A DNA stretch of 8,345 nucleotides from Chloroflexota bacterium (lineage in GTDB: Bacteria > Chloroflexota > Limnocylindria > Limnocylindrales > CSP1-4), in assembly GCA_021812735.1 (NCBI GenBank), contig JAKAMV010000403.1:1-8345 (forward strand). Reading direction: 5' to 3'. The translations under genes and the position numbers were made by a program. Positions 6,366 through 8,345 of this stretch are shown piece by piece. The notes under the pieces are model-generated. The model had not been told where the DNA came from and did no database searches. It saw only the letters and a list, made by a program, of their open reading frames with translations. How positions within the stretch are numbered: position 1 is the first letter of the stretch; every line of letters begins with the position of its first letter.

Positions 6366-7247
6366 TTACTTGAACGCGAAGGTCGCGGTCTCCGTGGAGC
6401 CGTCGACAAACTGGACCACGAGCTGGCCGCACGTGCCCGACCAGCTCTTATCCGTCTTCCACACGTACGTGTACTGGTCGCTGGTCGGGTCGTAGGTCAG
6501 GCTGCTGCCACCGGCCGTGACGGTGTCGAGGGCAGTGCCCTCCGACGTCGTCGTGCCGCACGTCACCCGCTGCATCTGCGGGTAGCCCGCGGCGAAGATG
6601 TCGAGTCCCTGGTCGCCGCCTAGGCTGAACTTCACCGGGACCGCGGACCCGGCCTTCACCGTGTTCGTCGCGGTGTTGCTGATCGGCGCGAAGAACCCGC
6701 TGAACGTGTAGGCGAAGCCGCTCACCGCCACCGAGTACATGCGGTCGACCGCGCCTTGGAACTCCAGCGTGTCTCCCTGCTTGGGATCTCCATAGCCGTT
6801 GCTCGTGTAGAGCACGGTTCCGCTCGTGCCGGCGCTGGGGGTGCCGCTATACGGCACGACGCCGGTGCTCTGGAAGTAGAGCCCGACGTAGTCGCCGGCC
6901 TGGACGATGATGCTCGGGCTGAGCGTCTCGTTCACCACCACCCCGGTGGCCGGGGCGTTCACCACGGGGCTCGTGCCCACCACGGAGGCGCTGCCGCTGT
7001 GCGAGCCACGGACCACGACGAGCTGCACGCCGCCGGTGGTACCGGCCCAGAAGGACCAGCCCGTCAGCACGCCGTTGCCGCTGATCGGGTGGTTCGTGTC
7101 GACGATGACGAAGTTCTGGTAGGTGTCGAGATACGGCCGAGCGATGACGTCATTCCCGCCGCTGATGGTGGTCGCAGCCGCAACGGGCGTAGCGGCGAGG
7201 ACAGCCATGAGCGCGGCAAGCGTCAGTCCGACGAGCGTTGTGCGCAT
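6366..7247 (-). CDS. Secreted PxKF-domain protein
   Basis: This 293-residue protein has a Sec signal peptide (1-25, ending PVAAA) and no lipobox, so it should be released or wall-associated. Residues about 26-175 form a Gly/Ser/Thr-rich beta-type domain I do not recognise. Residues 178-293 form the PxKF domain common in secreted proteins of Actinobacteria and Chloroflexota: SGFFAPI (183-189), NTVKAGSAVPVKFSLGG (195-211) containing the naming PVKF, GLDIFAAGYP (214-223), then Cys230 and Cys273 likely bridged, and QYTYVWKTDKSWSGTC. The domain's role is unknown; it usually ends larger extracellular proteins. The start is supported by ggaggg-type Shine-Dalgarno (complement of 7252-7258) four bases before ATG. 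Confidence 0.9.
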   Translation of the reverse strand: MRTTLVGLTLAALMAVLAATPVAAATTISGGNDVIARPYLDTYQNFVIVDTNHPISGNGVLTGWSFWAGTTGGVQLVVVRGSHSGSASVVGTSPVVNAPATGVVVNETLSPSIIVQAGDYVGLYFQSTGVVPYSGTPSAGTSGTVLYTSNGYGDPKQGDTLEFQGAVDRMYSVAVSGFAYTFSGFFAPISNTATNTVKAGSAVPVKFSLGGDQGLDIFAAGYPQMQRVTCGTTTSEGTALDTVTAGGSSLTYDPTSDQYTYVWKTDKSWSGTCGQLVVQFVDGSTETATFAFK

Positions 7248-7294
7248 AGAACCCTCCCGTGTACCTCCCCCGGTCGGCCTCGCCAGTGGGCTCG

Positions 7295-7326
7295 CTGCGG
7301 TTCAGGCGGCCGAACTGGAACCGCAG
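7295..7326 (-). promoter_or_regulatory. 9-bp inverted repeat upstream of the PxKF gene
   Basis: CTGCGGTTC (7295-7303) and GAACCGCAG (7318-7326) are exact reverse complements with a 14-base spacer, 48 bases upstream of the PxKF start codon. The position suits an operator or a leader hairpin. No promoter elements can be assigned with confidence. Confidence 0.4.
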
Positions 7327-7514
7327 GTCAGCGCCGCCCCGGAAGTAACCACCGTACGACGCAAGCTCCGGCGCAAGGCAGTGCCGAATGGACCGGGAGG
7401 TGCTCCGCCGCAACACAGATGGGTCAAAGCATCCTGCCGGCAGAGGGATGCGGTTCAGCGCGCTGCGTTCCGCGGGGGCTGCTGACCTTGCCAGGCATTC
7501 GTTCGTCTGCCAGT

Positions 7515-7553
7515 TCCCCGGCGCGGACGGGCTGCCGGGGAGGTATCTCCCGG
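7515..7553 (-). terminator. Overlapping hairpins after the minus-strand HTH gene
   Basis: TCCCCGGC (7515-7522) pairs with GCCGGGGA (7534-7541), and GGGAG (7538-7542) alternatively pairs with CTCCC (7547-7551). The stems share bases and exclude each other. They start 36 bases after the HTH stop on its transcript. No T tract follows, so termination is only a suggestion. Confidence 0.35.
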
Positions 7554-7588
7554 ACCGACCGCGCCGGCCCGCGGCACCTGCACGTTCC

Positions 7589-7786
7589 TCAATCCCAGCT
7601 GTCGGTCACGTAGCGCCGGACGAACGCGGCAAGGTCGCTCCGACGGATCCGATAGACCGGGCGCCCGTGGACGTGGATGGCCCGGGCCCTTAGCTTGCCC
7701 TCGCGGATCCACCGGGTGATCGTCTGGTGGGCCACGCCGAGCTCGCCCGCCGCCTGCGCCGTCGTCAGCCACCCCTCGTTGGTCAT
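7589..7786 (-). CDS. Small excisionase-family helix-turn-helix protein
   Basis: This 65-residue protein is almost entirely an HTH_17/excisionase (BldC-like) DNA-binding domain. WLTTAQAAGELGVAHQTITRWIREGKLRARAI (6-37) contains both HTH helices, and GRPVYRIRRSDLAAFVRRY (41-59) is the wing and closing helix. The family includes phage excisionases and small transcription regulators. The ATG at 7786 is chosen because the fold starts just after it; an in-frame GTG at 7807 would add seven residues but has no ribosome binding site at a usable distance. It diverges from the gene starting near 7949-7959, and the intergenic region has palindromes that it may bind. No integrase or recombinase is visible nearby, so a regulator role is as likely as excision. 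Confidence 0.85.
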   Translation of the reverse strand: MTNEGWLTTAQAAGELGVAHQTITRWIREGKLRARAIHVHGRPVYRIRRSDLAAFVRRYVTDSWD

Positions 7787-7791
7787 GCCGC

Positions 7792-7817
7792 ACTCAGGGA
7801 GCGGCACCCGCCTGAGT
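7792..7817 (-). promoter_or_regulatory. Inverted repeat just upstream of the minus-strand HTH gene
   Basis: ACTCAGG (7792-7798) and CCTGAGT (7811-7817) are exact reverse complements with a 12-base spacer, ending five bases before the HTH start codon. The same CCTGAG/CTCAGG hexamers, in opposite order, are the outer ends of the inverted repeat before the other HTH gene at 4005. Confidence 0.4.
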
Positions 7818-7854
7818 CAAGCGAGGGCGCCCCCTGCGATCGGGCGCGGTCGCC

Positions 7855-7881
7855 GTCGGAACTGTCGGAACCGACAGAACG
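7855..7881. promoter_or_regulatory. Palindrome nested in 9-bp direct repeats between divergent genes
   Basis: GTCGGAACT (7855-7863) and GTCGGAACC (7864-7872) are near-identical tandem 9-mers, followed by a weaker third copy, GACAGAACG (7873-7881). Within them CTGTCGG (7862-7868) and CCGACAG (7871-7877) form a 7-bp inverted repeat with 2-base spacer. It lies between divergent starts at 7786 and 7949/7959, where an operator is expected. A GCCGCC/GGCGGC hairpin (7889-7906) lies beside it. Confidence 0.5.
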
Positions 7882-7958
7882 GAAACCCGCCGCCCCGCGC
7901 GGCGGCCTGCTTCCATTGGCCCGTCTGAGCTCGGGGCAGGAGGCCGCGATGGACCCCG

Positions 7959-8210
7959 GTGGAGCGGGAGGTGCTGGGCAGCCTCAGCCGGCTGCAGGCG
8001 GCCGGCATCCTGGAGCGCGTCACTTACGACCAGCGAACGGGCACAGGGACCGTTCGCTTCACCCAGCCGATGCTGCGGCTGCTGCGGGCGGGACGCCAGC
8101 CGCTCAACGACCCCCGGTTTCTCGCGGTGTTCGCCACCGGCGACCCCGCGCAGGTCCGCGCGTGGATCGCCCGCGAGGCGGCCGCCCTGCCGCCCGAGGC
8201 CGAGCGCTGA
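7959..8210 (+). CDS. Short protein of unknown function, possible frameshifted start
   Basis: From the GTG at 7959 the frame encodes 83 residues with convincing codon use but no family I recognise. EVLGSLSRLQAAGILERVTYDQRTGTGTVRFT (4-35) has the look of a helix followed by a beta wing, as in winged-helix proteins; the rest is helical, with LNDPRFLAVFATGDPAQVRAWIARE (49-73). The best ribosome binding site (aggagg, 7938-7943) is 15 bases from this GTG, too far, but 5 bases from an ATG at 7949 that is out of frame. Removing one C from the C run at 7953-7956 would join that ATG to this frame as MDPVEREVL. Either the start is GTG, or the gene carries a frameshift or sequence error. The gene diverges from the HTH gene on the minus strand. 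The remaining 8211-8345 is GC-rich, with nothing recognisable. Confidence 0.6.
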   Translation: MEREVLGSLSRLQAAGILERVTYDQRTGTGTVRFTQPMLRLLRAGRQPLNDPRFLAVFATGDPAQVRAWIAREAAALPPEAER

Positions 8211-8345
8211 TTCGGCCCCGGACGCCGGCCCAGGGACGCACCCGGGCCCCGGCCTCGGGCGAGGGCGGCGCTCCGGGGACCGAGCACGCCGAGCGACGCG
8301 TCGGCGGGCTCGCCCGGGCCGCGACCCCGTGCGCGCCCGGGCCCC

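Larger units (their letters stand above)
7248..7588. other. Intergenic region, no supported gene
   Basis: This 341-base stretch separates two minus-strand genes and should contain the promoter of the PxKF gene and the end of the HTH transcript. Frames are open on both strands but lack start context and recognisable domains. It contains an inverted repeat at 7295-7326, two overlapping hairpins at 7515-7553, and a 10-base direct repeat, tgcggttcag, at 7296 and 7449. Confidence 0.5.

Noticed and set aside
4019..6409. Very long minus-strand open frame (796 codons) opposite three plus-strand genes
   Set aside because: The product is Arg/Gly/Ala-rich and featureless and crosses the terminator and three supported genes; it is a high-GC shadow.
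7260..7590. Minus-strand open frame through the intergenic region, with a stretch containing ELASYGGYFRGGADLRFQF
   Set aside because: It looks slightly protein-like, but has no start signal, runs into two known genes in other frames and matches no family I can name; not supported as a gene.
7388..7979. Shared cgggaggtgct at 7394 and 7965, both encoding a REVL-like string
   Set aside because: An 11-base match with no extension on either side; likely chance, and the first frame is not a supported gene.
1..8345. CRISPR array, insertion sequence or integrase linked to the excisionase-like proteins
   Set aside because: No regularly spaced repeats, transposase or recombinase motifs and no terminal inverted repeats with target duplications were seen.

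Overview
This is a GC-rich (roughly 70% by eye) bacterial chromosomal window with little horizontal-transfer signature. Gene content (a family 3 solute-binding lipoprotein operon, a PxKF-domain secreted protein, small excisionase-type HTH proteins, Pro-rich lipoproteins) and codon use fit an uncultured high-GC lineage of Chloroflexota (Limnocylindria/Ellin6529-like) or an actinobacterium. This assignment is an inference from composition and gene style; no marker gene is present to settle it.

Left part (1-450): the tail of a membrane transporter, a GC-rich spacer with three imperfect 22-nt tandem units, and a minus-strand tRNA-Gly(TCC) with an encoded CCA end. Centre-left (680-3442): a three-gene plus-strand operon encoding a polar amino acid type ABC importer (lipoprotein binding protein, HisM-like permease, ATPase). 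The ATPase is unusual for this importer class: it is the long MalK/PotA type with a C-terminal TOBE-like regulatory region, and the permease has a degenerate EAA loop.

Middle (3443-4762): a relic of a carboxypeptidase-regulatory-like domain gene, then a compact two-gene cassette. A small HTH protein overlaps by GTGA a histidine-rich protein whose motif layout recalls TumE-type toxins. The cassette is preceded by a perfect 12-bp inverted repeat that runs into the Shine-Dalgarno sequence. It looks like an autoregulated toxin-antitoxin-like module and is the most promising candidate for an undescribed system here.

Right part (4904-8345): a Pro-rich lipoprotein with a predicted beta-propeller-like body faces a minus-strand secreted PxKF protein across a perfect 14-bp stem terminator. 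Beyond that, a second small HTH gene (minus) diverges from a short unknown gene (plus). Their shared upstream region carries a 16-bp palindrome nested in 9-bp direct repeats. The short plus-strand gene has its best ribosome binding site and ATG one base out of frame, across a C4 run.
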